Below, one piece after another: positions 34,001-49,000 of a stretch of DNA of 64,000 nt; the stretch's first letter is position 1; each line of letters opens with the position of its first letter. This stretch comes from Otis tarda (Eukaryota > Chordata > Aves > Otidiformes > Otididae): contig CM048554.1 of NCBI GenBank assembly GCA_026413225.1, positions 11,879,463 to 11,943,462 on the forward strand, given 5' to 3'. Below the pieces are notes generated by a model. The model was not told the origin of the DNA. It saw nothing but the letters and a program-made list of their open reading frames with translations, and ran no database searches. The position numbers and the translations under genes are program-made.

Positions 34001-37000
34001 CTCCTCAGGAAGGAGATCATATATAGCTTCATGCATCTTTGCCATTTGCTTGCAGATATTCCTGAAGCATGCTGAAGGAACAGGAGCTTTCACTTCATAC
34101 TGGAAATAAAAACAAAACCAGTTACTCCTCTCTGCCACCTTAAAACAGTTTATAAAGGAGAATTTCCACAGCCATCTGAAGCCCTGTGTTACTAACGATG
34201 TCATGAATCAAGGTTCATTTAGAGTATCACAAATTAAAACCATCGCTGGATATGATCAGAGCCAAGGACTCGCATCATACAATTCTTTAGCACTTCCTGC
34301 TTTATAGACAAACAGTAACATTCAAATCAGTATGAAACCTGAGGATTTCCCAACTTCATCTATTCAACTTTGTTAGTCTGAGTCGCTTCTCTTGCTCACT
34401 ACTGTTTGTTGGTTTCCATTACCCTATGAACTACAGATGCAGAGAGAATAAGCACCGTGCCAGCTACACAGATGCCCGCCACGTGGCCTGCTAGCTGGCC
34501 TTCTCCTTCAGATTCGTATGAGTCAATGGCAGACAAATCCTACCTCTGACGAATATGGCCCTCAAGTACTTCATGAGAAAAAAAAACTACTTCTCTAAGA
34601 TCACATACACCCATATTTCTCAAGAAAGAAGTAAAGGGAAGCATAAAGAAACGGAAGCTCCTGAAAACTCAATATTGGCCACTAAAAAAGAAAAAGAAAA
34701 AAAAAAACCAACACAAAAATGTTGCAGAAATAGCTTGGAAAACAAAGTAGAAAACATCCCTTCTCCCAGTCACTGAGATCCAAGAAACAAGACACTGGAA
34801 ACCACCAGACGGCAAGAGATGTGCTACAAAAGGAGCAAAATTCTTACGTTCCCACCCTGGATAGGGAAGATCTGATTGTGATTTCAGAAGCACTTAGAAG
34901 AACTGTCCCAGGAACAGCAAAGCCAGCTCTTCAATTCCTGGCAGAGAGGCCGTGCTAGCGCGGGCCGAGGTTCAACACTGGTCGCCTTTGGTAGGGTGGC
35001 ACTTCCCCACAAAGCCTTGCACAATTCAATGGAAGAGCTGAATCACTATAACTGAATTATTTACACACACACAGGAGCAGACGCTCTCTCTCATGCTAGC
35101 CTGAATTGTGAAAGAGAACAAAGCTTGCCTGAGTGCAAGAGGAAAAAAGAAACGGGAAGTTTTGAGAAAGTCTATGGAAAAGTCAAACCAATGACCTAAT
35201 TCTAACAGAAGTGGCAGAAAAATACTGCTTTCTGGCCCAGGAGCCCTGCTCCCTGCGTGGGACAACTGCACAGCGTACAGGATTGTGCCTCAAGATATGA
35301 GAGTCAGGCCACAAACAATTTACAATTTACCAGTCTGCTGTACAGCCAAAGGGAACTGGCAAGCTGCAGCGATGGCTCTTGCACGACTACAGACAAATCA
35401 AACTCACTACTGTGACGGGGGAAAAGCAACAGCACCAGAAAGAAATACGAGTTCCAGCCCTGCAAGGTGCTGGCCATTTTGATCTCCAGCTAAGGTCAGC
35501 AGCGTGTAACACCATGAGGGATCAGACAAAAATTTACTGCTCTTCTGTTCAAACAGTCACAAGACAGCAAGCTCCAAGAGAAGCTAAGAACTCACACTGG
35601 ATTTTTTCCATGAACATTCATCCCTTTTTTAAAACCCATGCCTTTTTCACTTGTTATTTACAGCTGTTATTCCTGTTTTATCGCCCTGCCAAAGTTAATA
35701 GACAGATGCTGCGAACTGTCTGTGACGCTGTGAAACGCCTCGCGGAGCGCACGGCCTCATCGTGGGGGCGCTGTGTGAAGATTGCTCGTGTTCCACAGAT
35801 CTCCCAGAGGGAAACAGAGCCTGGAAATGCAAAAGTAACTTGTCCGTGTTACTCAGGTGCCAGGATCAAACAGTTTGTCTCCTACAAAGCAGGTTTCTAG
35901 ACCGTGCAGTGTTTGTTTGTAAAGCATGCTGGACACACACTGCTATGAAACTTGCTGGCCTACTCATTCAGATTTACACACTTTCAAGGAGGAGACCACT
36001 TTATCCATACGGCACTGAAATATCTGGACTCTCACAAAAACAGACAAAACAAAGAACATACTGACATGCCCATTTCCAAATTTCCTGTTTTCATGTTCTT
36101 CACAGCCTTCAGTGCCAAGATTTCATTATTGCAGGAACAAAATGAGACCAATTACAGGGTATGTCAGGAATGGAGGGAAATCAACACATGGTCTCCTTTT
36201 CTCCCTGTGTGGGTTGCATTCACGTGCGCCAGGCACCCTCACTCAAGCCTTTAAGAGCACTAAAGGACAGCAATATTCTCAGTTTATATCTTGTGCCAGC
36301 TCTCAAGAGAAGAATGGGCTGTAAAGATGAAAGGACATGGTACTACCTACCATCTACGTGGATTTGTGCAAGGCATTTGACACTGTCCTGCACATCGTCC
36401 TTGTCTCTAAACTGGAGAGACATGGATCTGACGGACGAACCACTTGGTGGATAAGGAATTGGCTGGACAGCCACACTCAGAGAGTGGTGGTCAATGGCTC
36501 CAAGTGGAGGCTGGTGACAAGTGGCATTCCTTGGGGTCGGTACTGGGCCCGGCCCTGTTTAACATCTTTGTCAGCGACATGGACAGTGGGATAGAGTGCA
36601 CCCTCAGCAAGTTCACCAACGACACCAAGCTGTGTGGTGCCGTCGACATGCTGGAGGGGAGGGATGCCATCCAGAGGGACCTTGACAGGCTGGAGAGGTG
36701 GGCCTGTGCCAATCTCATGAAGTTCAACCAGGCCAAGTACAAGGTCCTGCACCTGGGTCATGGCAATCCCAGGCACAAATACAGGCTGGGTGGAGAACGA
36801 ATTGAGAGCAGCCCTGAGGAGAAGGACTTGGGAGTGCTGGTGGATGAGAAGCTCAACATGAGCCAATAATGTGCGCTTGCAGCCCAGAAGGCCAACCACA
36901 CCCTGGGCTGCGTCAAAAGCAGGTTGAGGGAGGTGATTTTGCCCCTCTACTCCGCTCTTGTGAGATCCCACCTGGAGTAGCGCATCCAGTTCTGGAGCCC

Positions 37001-40000
37001 CCAACATAAGACGGATGTGGATCTGCTGGAGAAGGTCCAGAGGAGGGCCACGAAGACGATCAGAGGGCTGGAGCACCTCTCTTATGAGGACAGGCTGAGA
37101 GAGTTGGGGCTGTTCAGCCTGGAGAAGAGAAGGCTACGGGGAGACCTTAGAGTGGCCTTCCAGTGCCTCAAGGGAGCTTATAGGAAAGACAGGGAGAAAC
37201 TCTTCAGCAGGGTCTGTTTGTAGGGATGAGAGGTAATGGTTTTGAAATAGAGGGAGGTAGATTTAGACTAGATATTAGGAAGAAATGTTTTACACTGAGG
37301 GTGGTGGAACACTGGAACAAGTTGCCCAGAGAGGTGGCTGATGCCCCATCCCTGGAAACATTCAAGGCCAGGTTGGACGGGGCTCTGAGCAGCCCAATGT
37401 GGTTGGAGATGTCCCCGCTCCTTGCAGGGGAGTTGGCCTAGATGGCCTTTAAAGGTCCCTTCCAACCCAAACTGTTCTATGATCCTATGATTCTAAGAAC
37501 ATACACCATGTTACTGGGTTGTTGTGGGGTAACTTGTTTAGTTATCAGTAATCTAAACTCTTGCATTTGTCCTTTATTTTATCCTTTAGATAAGAGGTAA
37601 AGTGACCAAAAAATCCCTGTTACTTCAAAGACCAGGTATTTTTATGTGGGGGAAAAAAACCCCAAAAAAAGCAGCAGATCACTATTTGGATTTTTAGAAA
37701 AAGGCATAAACATGTTTTAAAGTGTAAACACAACAAGGGGTGGGGAATCTTAATTTAAGTGCTTTGGGGTTTTTTTCCCCACTAATTTTAGGTAACGCTA
37801 TTTGATAGCCCAAAGAAACAGATGAAAAGAAAAAGCACAACATAAAATAAACAACAAAATAATAGGAAATAACAAAATAATAGAAACAGTAAGGAAGACA
37901 GAAATGCTGCCTGTTAGAGCTGCCTCACTGCAGCCCCCACCAGCCTGTCCCCAAGCCGTGCTCCACCAGGGAGATGCTGTGCTTCTCACGAGCTCCTACA
38001 AGGACGAGGTTGGCACAGGCTGATCAATCAAATTAGTCAGTAAAGAACTATCTTTTTTTCTCTCATGAAACAGCTCCTTATTTTTCTTAAGAGCATAAGA
38101 TCCAAAGCAAAACATTGAGCTTTAAAAGCTCATGTACCTTATCTGTGGGCCCAGGAGGTGCCACCTGGGAGCAGTTTCTCCGAGTGCCATCTGCCTCGAG
38201 ATGAGTCCAAGTGAGTGGATCCAGCCCAGGACCAACATGTTCCACTGACAAGTGTTAAAACCCCCAAAAAACACTAAGAGCACTTCATGGGACAGCTATT
38301 TGCACTGCTATGCAGCAGGAACTGCTAAGCACAGACCTCTAGTCCCCAGGCCTGAAGCTCAATAGATGGGCTGGTCCTTCGCCTCCAAAAAAAAAAAAAA
38401 CCCAGTTTCTTCCTTCTCAGCAGTTTTTTGCTGTTTCCTCAGCTGCAGGAAATTACATGCTCCCCACTTCCAAAGAGGCACCAACGGGAAGAGGAGGAAA
38501 TGGGAACTGGCTCAGCCTGACTGCAGACAAGAGCTGACGATGGATAAAACTGCTGAGGGTAGGAGAGCACTTCAGCTTCTAAACACCAGAGCATCTGCGC
38601 CAGCCAAAGCATTTCTGTCACTGCTGAAGGAGTAAACAATTTTTTTTTTTGGTGGAGTTGAAGGCAAATGACACCCAGGTGGCAAATGTTAAGACAAAGC
38701 ACATTCCCAAGTCCAGCACAGAGCTTTGTGTTTATACAGTTTAAAGAAGTTCAAACAATTCCTCATAAGGAAAGTTTAAGACTCCATTTGAAACATCTAG
38801 ACTGTACACAATGAGACCTCCAATTGCAATTTAGAGTGTATAATTATTTCCATAAATCATTACCTTGGATAATAGTTTGTCAAATAAGCTATCCATTATG
38901 GCAACGAGCTTTGCTGAAATTTCAGCTATGTGGTCGTGATAATCCTGTAATGGAAGAAAGCAGGTTTTATTTACTATCTAATGGCATTCATACTCTTAAG
39001 AGTACAGCTGAAAAGCAGAACTTCGTGTTTAATTAGGAAATGCCAAAAGAATTACCTTTGTAATGTGGTCAAAATGCCTGAGCATGCTAAACTGCTTTGG
39101 CTGCAGTCGAGCTTCAAAATGAGCCCTGATAATAGGAATGTAGTGTACGATTAGCTGTAGGCAACGTGAAGAAAGGGCTGTAAATCCAGAAGTGAGAGAG
39201 GGAAAGAAAAATAACATAATTATTACAGAACAGTAATTTTATACAGACTGTATCTCCTTTAACATAAATAACAGATCTGACACAACAAAAAAAAAAAAAA
39301 AAGAGAAAAAAAAAAGGTAAGCATTTGTTTCTCCTTTCCACTGGGAAACCCCACCCAGACTCATACCTGGCTATTCACACCCAGCTTCTGTAAGATAAGG
39401 GATAAGGGACTAATTTTACAAGAGGCTTTAAGTGTCTACTTGACATTTTGAGCCCCAAGCACATGCAGACATCAGAAGGACCTCAAAAGACCCAACTCAT
39501 CAGTTACCTAACCTCAGCAGCCATATTCTCAAGGCATCAAATGTTTCTTCTGTGGGAGGTGTAGATAAACGCCCTGCCCTGCCAGTGCTTGGCTGCACAG
39601 AGCCAGCTCCCACCTGCAGTGCCGGCAGGATTCCCAAGACCGAGCTTCTCCTGTGCCCGTCAGGGCCTGAGCCAGCAGCAGGACAGACGGTGGTCACCAC
39701 ACTGGCCAAGCCTTCTGGAGCAAAGACCTGACCCAGCTTTTCTCTGTTCATTTGTGTCTGCTCCAACACCATGGCCTGTGACCCCTTGGGAGGAAGCCTC
39801 TCAACCCATCCTCCTCAAGCTACTTCCTTTTAAAAAGGGAAATGCAGACTGGTAATCAGGACACCTAGAAACATGGGAACTGCAAGTTCAAACACCTGCT
39901 TCAACCCATCAACCAAAGGCTCTTAATTTCGGGAGACAGTTTAAACAGGGAGTCTTGAGTAGCACCTCAGACTTTTCCGTGCAGCTTTTCAGTGCAGGTG

Positions 40001-43000
40001 GGTAACTTGGGTCTGGTAATTCAGCTAAATAGCTGCACACTGAAAATGAGAAACTCTTAAAGCCCAAATCACAGTTTAGATTCAGCACACAGAGTCCTAA
40101 GTTACCTGACTGCACCGGGACACTCAGCCCGATAAAGACTATCTAAATTCAGAGCAACCCACAGAAATCATTTCGCGCATTACTGACACGCGGTTATAAC
40201 CCGCAGGAGCTGTATGCGGACACGGCGTTACAGAATACAGCACCACGGGGCAGAGGGGACAGCACAGCTCAGCAAAATGCAGGAAGAAACAGAGGTTTGG
40301 CTGCATTCCTCTACCTACATACCTCCAATCTCAAGATCTGAACACTAAGCAGCGCCCAAGCATGCAAAAGCCACCGCTGAAAAAGTAATTACACCTTTCC
40401 ATAGTCAAAATATATTCATGGAACACCGAGTATTTGCCTGTATATTTGTTCTTATGCTTCCTTCATGTAACACAGTGAAGCTTTACATTTGAAGTTATCC
40501 AGTAGACAGCAAAGGAATTCGATGGATTTTACTGCACCCCTTAATCAGACAATTCACCAGCTTTTACAAATACGTTTTACTCTCTAACCAGCAAGGTCTC
40601 ATCATCCTCTGTTTTCCATGCATGGCACCACAACACAAACATAGCTTATCATAAATGTTTAGGGGGGTTTTGTATCTGTTTGGTTTTAACAAGCAGAGCA
40701 AGCTTTGACATTTTAAATACAGAAATCCTTACCCAGGTTTTTTGTAGTGATTGTTTTCAAACCAACAACTTGTAATGCACCAGCTCCAAGCACTAGTTGG
40801 CAACTTCTAGAGTTGAAATACTGTGAGAAAGAAAAAGATAGCGAAAATGCATGCTAACTCTTTAACAACTGCAAACAACCACAGTTTAGAAATATCACCA
40901 ACGGAATTCTGCAAGATTAAACAGGTTATTACGAAGGCCAGTACCAGAGTTTCACATACTTCTTACTACAGAGGAGCCCACAACTGTTAACCAGCAAGAC
41001 AAAAGGAACTTCTTCACCACTCTCAGTACTTATTGGCCCATAGTATTTTTTCACTCAGCTTATGCTAAAGCACTCAAGGCAGCATTTCAGCAAAGGGAAG
41101 TAGAAATACTGTTATTAAAAACAAAAGTTAGCCACTCAGTGACTTCAATTCAGGGACTAATTTCTGCTTCTCTATGAGACCTTTGGGTGAGGCTTCTCTC
41201 AGTGTGAAAGAAAAGCAGCAAGTCAGACTTGCTGCAGTCTCGCTATGTTCAGCCTTACTTTGAAAGCTGTACACAAGAACAGCTTTGTACTAGAAATCTA
41301 TAAAATGTACTTATCAAACCACGGCCTTGGATGGAGTGAAGGATAAGGATCTCACTAGTTTTGCTAAGCAGAGCAGGTACGTGGAGTATCAGAATGGAAA
41401 ATATCACAAGAACAAGCTCCTGCTCTGGCTCTAGACCTTCCCCACTACTGATGTTAAAGAAAACTTGAAAGCACTGAAATTCACTGCTGCTGAGATGGCT
41501 GAATCTGTTTGCAAACCTATAAAACACCAAGATTAAGAAATCACGCACAGATGATGTTAAGCCATGTCAAAAACCATTTCTGTAGGAATTCTAGGTATAG
41601 TGGACAACTCATGACTTCATTTTCCTAACTTAGTTCCAGGAGAAAAGTTACAAAACGCACACAGGTCAGCAAGGTCTCTGGACAGAAAGACACTTCCTGT
41701 TAATATATTCTGCCTTATTTTGGAATCCTGCTCCACCACTTAGCTTGAGACACCAGATATTCTAGATTGGCTTGGGTGACACAGCAGAGATGAAGGAGCC
41801 ATTGCTGTTGTCCCTGATTCCTGCTCTGAATGGAGAGCAGAAGTCCCAGGGCTCATGTTTGAACAGAACTGTCCTGTTGAGACTGGGGTGGAAACTGGGA
41901 GGCAAAACCTACAGAGAGAGCTGGCCCTTTCTCCTGCACCTGAAGAAAGATTCACAAGGAATTGTGACAAGGTTGCCCTACAGCTCATCTCTGCAACGCA
42001 GAGGATATCCCTCCCACAGGGCTTTTTTTTTTTTTTTCCCCGACCACAATCCTGCTCCACAGGTCTTGCTTCACGACAATGCGAGACCAAATCCAAAAGT
42101 TTCAACCCTCCTTCAGTAAAAACAGGAAAGAATTTTTCTGGTTATTGTCCAGCGTCAGTCACAAATCTCAGGACCACCGTGGTGGAGGAGAAGATACGCT
42201 GTGAACACCACACATCTGCTTCTGGGCTGCCAGTGTATCCAGGGCCAGAAAAGCAACCCAGACCTAGTGCCGCAACTGAACCTGAACTACACATGGCCCC
42301 TGACCTGAGATGCATGATCTACTCTGCTCTCAGACAGAAGTCAGCATCTGAAATTGTCTGACATTCACTTCATCTCCTCCTCCTGAAAAGCAAAACCTTT
42401 TCTTATGCCTCCTGGTGGACTTTAGAAGTAGATCCACTGAGCCAAAGTCAGATATATCCTACACAGCCAAAGCTGCTCTGAGGTATTTAGCTCAGGTTAG
42501 CGCCAACTCGTTGACTGCATGGCAGATTAAAAACATGCTCTATAAAGGATGACGGACACTCATTCTCTCCCCCTGCCTTTCGCAGATACGATTGTTACCA
42601 GTAGCCTGTTGCAGGCAAAGCAGTAAGGAAGCAGCATACCCGAAACATCAAAAGAGCAATACCCCCTCCTTGTGACTGCTAGGAGGAAAGCATGTCTGCA
42701 TTCCAGCACCACGCCTGCCAACCTTCTCTTATCTGCACCAGCTAAATGACTCCAGTAATTACGATCATGTTCATACACAGATGCCATTTCACTCTGGTTG
42801 CAGCCACAGTTCAAAATGTTCCAGAATTTCATTACCTGGGAACACTTTGCAGCTTCCAGTACAATAAAGACTAGCTCTCACTACTTTCAAAATTTGCTAG
42901 CTCTGACAGTTGTCAAATAAAAAGTATAGCGATCTGCAAGGACACCTTGAGTGGCTCTTATATTGTTCAAAGAGTAGTAAATGACCTTTTGATTTTTCTA

Positions 43001-46000
43001 GCTGTTCTTGTCATCTCTCTAACTGATGGCACTTTGCTGCCAGACAGGAAATACAATAATTAAACTACACATGATGTTTGAATACCAAGGAATAAAAAAC
43101 ACAAATGACTTAGAGCTAGAATAAGATATGGTAGGGATAGAGAAGTAACACAGAGATGCAAATCTGGTCAAGTTTGAGGCACGTGCTGCTGTTCTGCCTG
43201 CCAAGAAAAAGGTGCTGCAAGTCTCAGGTGAAGTAGCAGCTATAGAAAAGAGGTGAAGAGAGGCATCCCCAGTCCCATACTGACTTGATTCACCTTGGAT
43301 GGTGCTTTCAAAGGGGAAGGTTTGTGGATGAACCCAAGTAATGACTACAGAGAGGACTGTTCCTGCACCTGGTTATTTGGCTAAGAACTACCAACAGGAA
43401 GATTATTTAAAGGTCCATCTCCTTGGATGTGCTGCCTGCCTGCCTCCCACCCACCCCTCCGTCCCCAACTTATGTAAAATACACTCTTACAGAGTAGAAT
43501 CTGTTGATCTTTTACCTGCTCAGCTTTGGAAATACATATATATATATATATACACACACACATATATATATACACACATATATATATATATAGATAGGTA
43601 GATATAAAAACAAAGTTTTAAGGTGCTTCAGGCACTCCTATTATTATTATTTATTCATATTACCTTGCAGTATCTGTTCTTTACCAGCTTTCCTCTTCTC
43701 TAGAGGTAAATAAATGATAAAACGGTCCTGGTTTTTCATCACCTTTACATTTTACAACAGAAGCTTCATCTAGTATTTTTTTTTTATGCTTCTACCGACT
43801 ATACCTCTACTGACTTGTAAAAACCAAGGATCTCGTTTCCTTCCTGAATATAGATATATCTCTGTGACATCTGAGATCAAATTGCTTCTTCTTCAGCAGC
43901 ATTACTCCTACATCCAGCCTGAAGGACAGGCAGCAATGACAAACACTACTAGATGGGATTTCCAATATCCCAGGTGAACATGAGGAAAGACAGCCTTCCC
44001 AAAATTAATTCACACAACAAATTGCATCTTTCATGCCCTTACCTTAAAATGCTACCTTATGGCACAGTAACAAATGCAATCATTTCTAGACAATTTATAT
44101 CTTTTACATGAAATCATAAAAGCACGGGAACCATTACAGAGAGCAAGACACATTCTCTGCCCTGAACAGCCTTGATTAGCATAGATGGTACATCTGGAAC
44201 CATACCTTCAGTAAATCAGACAGGCGGGTAAGCATGTCAGTGGTGATGGAAGGAATGTTATCCACACACTGGCAGTACTCCAGGATTATTCTTATTAACA
44301 GCAATACTGTCCTACAAGAGAGGAAACAGCCAAATACGTCATCTCAGTGCACAGGAGATGCTGAAAAAAAATCAAACACAGGCCAGTCGTGTTGATAGAA
44401 ACCTACCTAATGCTAGAGATTCAAGCATTAAATAAACCCACTAACTTATATGAATTTGAAGTAGAATATAAAAGAAGATATGCATGAAGACGGTTATAAA
44501 GAATATGCATTCCACAGAGTGGCATGTAGAAAAAGGACTTAACATATGAGAGAAAAATCTCTGAGGTTTACTGGCATAACTTTTTAATTTCAAAAAAAGC
44601 TATTGTGGAAAAAGAAGTCTCCAAGCAGATGTTGGCAGGGGACAGAAAATCCAAAGCTCCTTTCTTATACTACTGCATCATTCTGGTCAACTTTAAGCAA
44701 GTATATAAAATCCACAGAATGTAGACAACAATCACTATTGAAAATAACGTAATGAATACACTAAGGAGTCCCAAAGACAGAAGGCAGCTGTGAAGAAACA
44801 GCAGCAAATATTCAAAGACGCTCAACACTTGTAATTTCCTCTGAATTCAGGAGGGACTGGAGAATTTGGGAGCTACTGGATGGAATTAGGAAGGCTCCAC
44901 AAAGAGCAGGTACACTCCTTTGAATTCAAATACACAAAAGGCAAGAAAACTAAGGCAAGATCAAATGTTCAGAGTAGATATTTTAACATTTCAAAAAATA
45001 AAAGATATCTTTCTTCCTTTAGGTAGTAGAGTGCAGAAAGATTATGAACAATCAACTGAAAATAAACACCTGAAAAATTTTGGTGGAACATCTTGGCTTT
45101 TTTTGGTGGATGCATTTTATTTTATTAAATACAACATAACTGTATGTAGAAGTGTGCAGAACTAAACAAATATTTGCACCAACATGAAGCTGAGCATTGC
45201 TTCATGGAGCTAAATATAACAAGCTTCAAATGAGCAGATACAGATTAATCAAACACATCGTCTATTAAGTAAACTTTGTCCTTCAAAGTATGTTGAAATG
45301 CTCCTACTTGACCTGAAATGCTCTTCTGCAGTGATATCAGCTGGCTGGCACGGAAGTTCTGAGCCATCAGCTTGTTCATAATTGAACAACGACTCATCAC
45401 CATGAAGCAACTCATAAAGTGACAACTGGTCAAAGACATTATGTAAATCAGAACTTTTAAGTTTGGGCTAAATTGACACTGGGCCTCTGGGGAGCGAGAT
45501 CTCCAGGTTTTACTCCCTCCTCAAGCACACTCTCATATATATTTAATGCTTAAGCCTCACAGTCTTTGGAAATACAGCATGCTTTTAAATGGATGAAGCA
45601 CACGAGTATTATATATTTTAAAATGTGTTTGATACAACCAGCTTTAAGAAACTACTTTCCAGTCCAAAGCAATCAGGATAACAAGAAACAGTGTATGCAT
45701 CTTCTGAGATAGCCCATATCCTATTTCTTATTCTGAATAAAGAGGTAATAATTTGGTAGTGGACTCATGTATTTTGCCAGAGATAACCTATACTGCAAGA
45801 AATAACAACAGCATGCTATGAAGACAAATTTGTATTTTCATGACTGTGTTTTCATGAAATAATTGGAAAAAAACATATTCAAGTGAAACCATAAATTTCA
45901 GCCTAGTCATTCACAGAAAAAACAGCTTTTTTTCATGTACAGAAGAGCTTGCAATGTTTTACAACTGAGAACTAAATAGAAACTAGCCTGGGGAAGAAGT

Positions 46001-49000
46001 GTTTTATTATTTAAATAAGATTGCTAAAGCTATTAGCATTCATCACAGTTCTACTCAAAAGTTCTTGCCAACTAACCCACTGCTAATAGAAAAGAGTGCA
46101 CCTTACCCAACTGTTGCATATTTTTGTCCTTCAACAATAAGGAATTCAGTTGGCTTTCTTTCTTCAGTAGCTAGACATTTTAACAAGAAAGGAAAAGGGA
46201 GGAGATGAAATAAAAACAAGCACAAAAAATGCTAGTTTCTAAAAATTCAGTGTTCAATTTCTTCCTGTTCTAGCTCTTCACACACGTTCATCACTGCAAC
46301 ATTGGCCGAGAATCCTCACAAGGTAAGAATGCATTATGCATTCGCATTTTGCACACAGGGAAATAGGGCATGAGGAGAAAAAAGTGACTTGTTTGAGGTC
46401 AAATGAGGTTTCTGTGGCAAGGTAAATAATTGAATGTACATGAGTTTTCACTTCCATAAGCAGCCACATAGCATGCTGCCTTTCATTTGAGGAACTGGCA
46501 GATGAAGTAGTGGGAAGGAGCAAGCTTTAACACAAGGTGGGCCGAGCACACACACATGCTCCTTCGTCCCTCGCAATACTTCAGTGGTATGTTCTAGGGA
46601 AAAACTGAATTTGTGCAAAGGCTGTTAAGCCTCTACACTGGGAATACTTGTATAAAAAAGTAGCTCCCTCCCTGTGCTAACACTTAAGTGGGTTTTCAAA
46701 AAATAAATAAAGAGTCTATTACGGTCAGCACAAGAAGTTTCAACACTGGTAATGGAAAAAAAGAAAAAAAAAAAAAAGAAAGAAAGAAAGAAAAAAAAGG
46801 TATCAACTTCCTTCTGATCCCCCCAGACAGAAGACAGTGAGCAAACACAGACCAAGAGTGATAACAGAATATGTCCAGCAACATTCAATAGCAGCGTTTG
46901 CTGTTAATAAATTCAGTTAGCAGTTGGACTGCAAGATACATACCTGGTGGTTTCTTTTCAGGGAGAGAAATTCTGCCGTCTGACACCGAATCGACAAGAT
47001 CCTGAAACTCGGCAGGAACTTCAGCTTGCTTCCAGCGCTCATTGTCCAAGAGGAGGCTAGTTATAGACACAAAAGAGAGGAGGCTGAGCAAATGAAATGC
47101 CTTGTCTTGATACTTCTCCTGCCTGTAATGCTGTAGAATCAAAACTACAGTAATTTTTAAAAAGTCAATGGCCCAAATTATTATTTTATTCATCTTAATT
47201 AGAAAGAGGTGCTCAACAACTGTCAGTAGCAAAACAGAAAAACACCGTGCCGTGTTGGCCTGGAGATCTTACAATTTGTTCATTCAATCTATCATACAGG
47301 ACAAAAGACTACGCTAGTCAATAAAGATCCTTATGATATCAACTGCCAGTGAAGTAACATGTAAATACTGGAATTTTAAGAGCTTTTGATGGACAAGAGC
47401 AAAAACACTTGATATATGTTACTAGGAAGGCTATGCCCCAAGTGGTTTGGTTTTTTGGTGGTTTTTTTTTTTAATTGTTATTTTTGTTGGAGGTTTTTAG
47501 AGTTGGGTTTTGTTGGTTTCGTGTTTGGTTATGTTTGATTGTTTCTCGTTTTTTTTTAAAACAGTTGGAAGTGAATTATCCTGAAGTTACTTAACCCCTG
47601 AAACGGAGCAATCCTGCCCTTCAATGCCAGTCCTGAGTACTTCCTGTAGCTATTACTGTCCTTATTTATAAAACTGTAGAACAATCCAGTCTGAAGACAT
47701 TAAGCTACGAAAACAGTAAACGTCTAAACCAATTGAAAATAATTGGGTTTTAATACAGTTTCTTCCCCCCCTGCTCTTAAGTACAACTGGCTTACTAGTG
47801 CTCTAGGCAACAAAAGATTGTGTTTGCCTGGCATATGATTGGTAAGATTATTCATGAATGAACAGAAATATCTTCTACCCAGAGATACCTTAGTTTCGTC
47901 TTCCTCTCCTCATGGAATCTATTCACAAATCTATTGGCTTGACTCTGAAGCGCTCCTCGCAAGGACATACTTTTCCTGCCGCAGATCTGCTCAGTATCTA
48001 AAATAAAGCCTTCCATCAAGCGGGAAAGAGCAACAAACTCGTTGGAATTCAGCTTCTCTAGGAAGCCATCCTATATGCAAAGAAAACCACTGTAAGGAGA
48101 CATAACACCACAAAAATTCAGAGATGTAAAGAAATAACTAGTCAGCACGTCTGACAGCTACTAGTATTTTAAGAGGCACATTATTTAACCCTACACAGGA
48201 CAGAGAAGGCAGATTACAGCGCAAGCAGTATTCTCTGCATGGAGCTTCACAGACAGCAAGTCGGAATATCAAAAAAGGAAAAAAAAAGTAGCAGAAACCT
48301 ACGCTGGCCTTACAATGACATGATATGTTAATGTTTGTGTGCTCTGGGCATTAATAACAAGCGCCTCTGGCAGCAGGAATAGTTACTTAATTTCAATTGA
48401 GAATGCTATTTCAGAACTCTTGCTCATTAAACCAGTAACTCTGGAGTAAATTCTCATCAAGAATGAGACACCAACAGCAGTCTGACCCAAGCTCCTTACC
48501 TTTGCTCTTGCCATGAGAAACTTGACTGAACGATCATGGCAGATATCAGAGGCATTATAAAGCAACTCCTGAATATTGTTTGCCAGCCTGACCAGCTCCA
48601 GGTCAGTCAGCTTCATGTCATCACCGATCCTACAAATGACAGAACCAGTTGGTTGAGCATCAATTTATAAAAACCAATATTTCTTCTCACAGGTTGAAGG
48701 AGGAAAGAACCTTGCAGCAACTGTCAAATGCAGAGTGTCAGTTAATCAGCAAAGTCACTTCCTACAGATGGGATCTTCTAAGCTGCTGTCAGTGTAATGT
48801 CAATCCCTGTAACAAGGACATGCACATATTGTTCTAAATCCACATTTTAATTGATATTAATGGTCTAAAAGAAAACATTTACCGAGCTAAAATTTACCCA
48901 GCTCCTGTAAACACTTGAGCATCACAAGCATATGACAGATAAAACACAGCATTTTTCTTCCAAGGCAAGTGTAAGGCCTAAAATAGATACTCTGCACTCC

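Larger units (their letters stand above)
34100..38863 (-). other. VPS54 intron carrying the CR1 element
   Basis: At 4.8 kb this is the largest VPS54 intron in the window. It holds a CR1 LINE in antisense orientation (36340-37496), an A-rich run near 34684-34708, and A/T homopolymers near 38388-38400 and 38640-38650. The open frames at 35285-35900 match nothing I recognise. Confidence 0.85.

Noticed and set aside
35285..35900. Open frames of up to 173 codons upstream of the CR1 element, considered as a CR1 5' part or a retrocopy.
   Set aside because: No CR1 ORF1 or ORF2 motif or other recognisable protein pattern; it sits several hundred bases before the first clear CR1 match.
41855..42361. 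A 168-codon open frame on the + strand in a VPS54 intron.
   Set aside because: It runs through a T15 homopolymer (a run of Phe), resembles no known family and is antisense to VPS54. An opposing 121-codon frame overlaps it.
45249..45467. A 72-codon open frame on the - strand within a VPS54 intron whose translation looks fairly protein-like.
   Set aside because: No convincing acceptor or donor that would join neighbouring exons in phase, and no similarity to VPS54. A frame this long is expected by chance several times in 64 kb.
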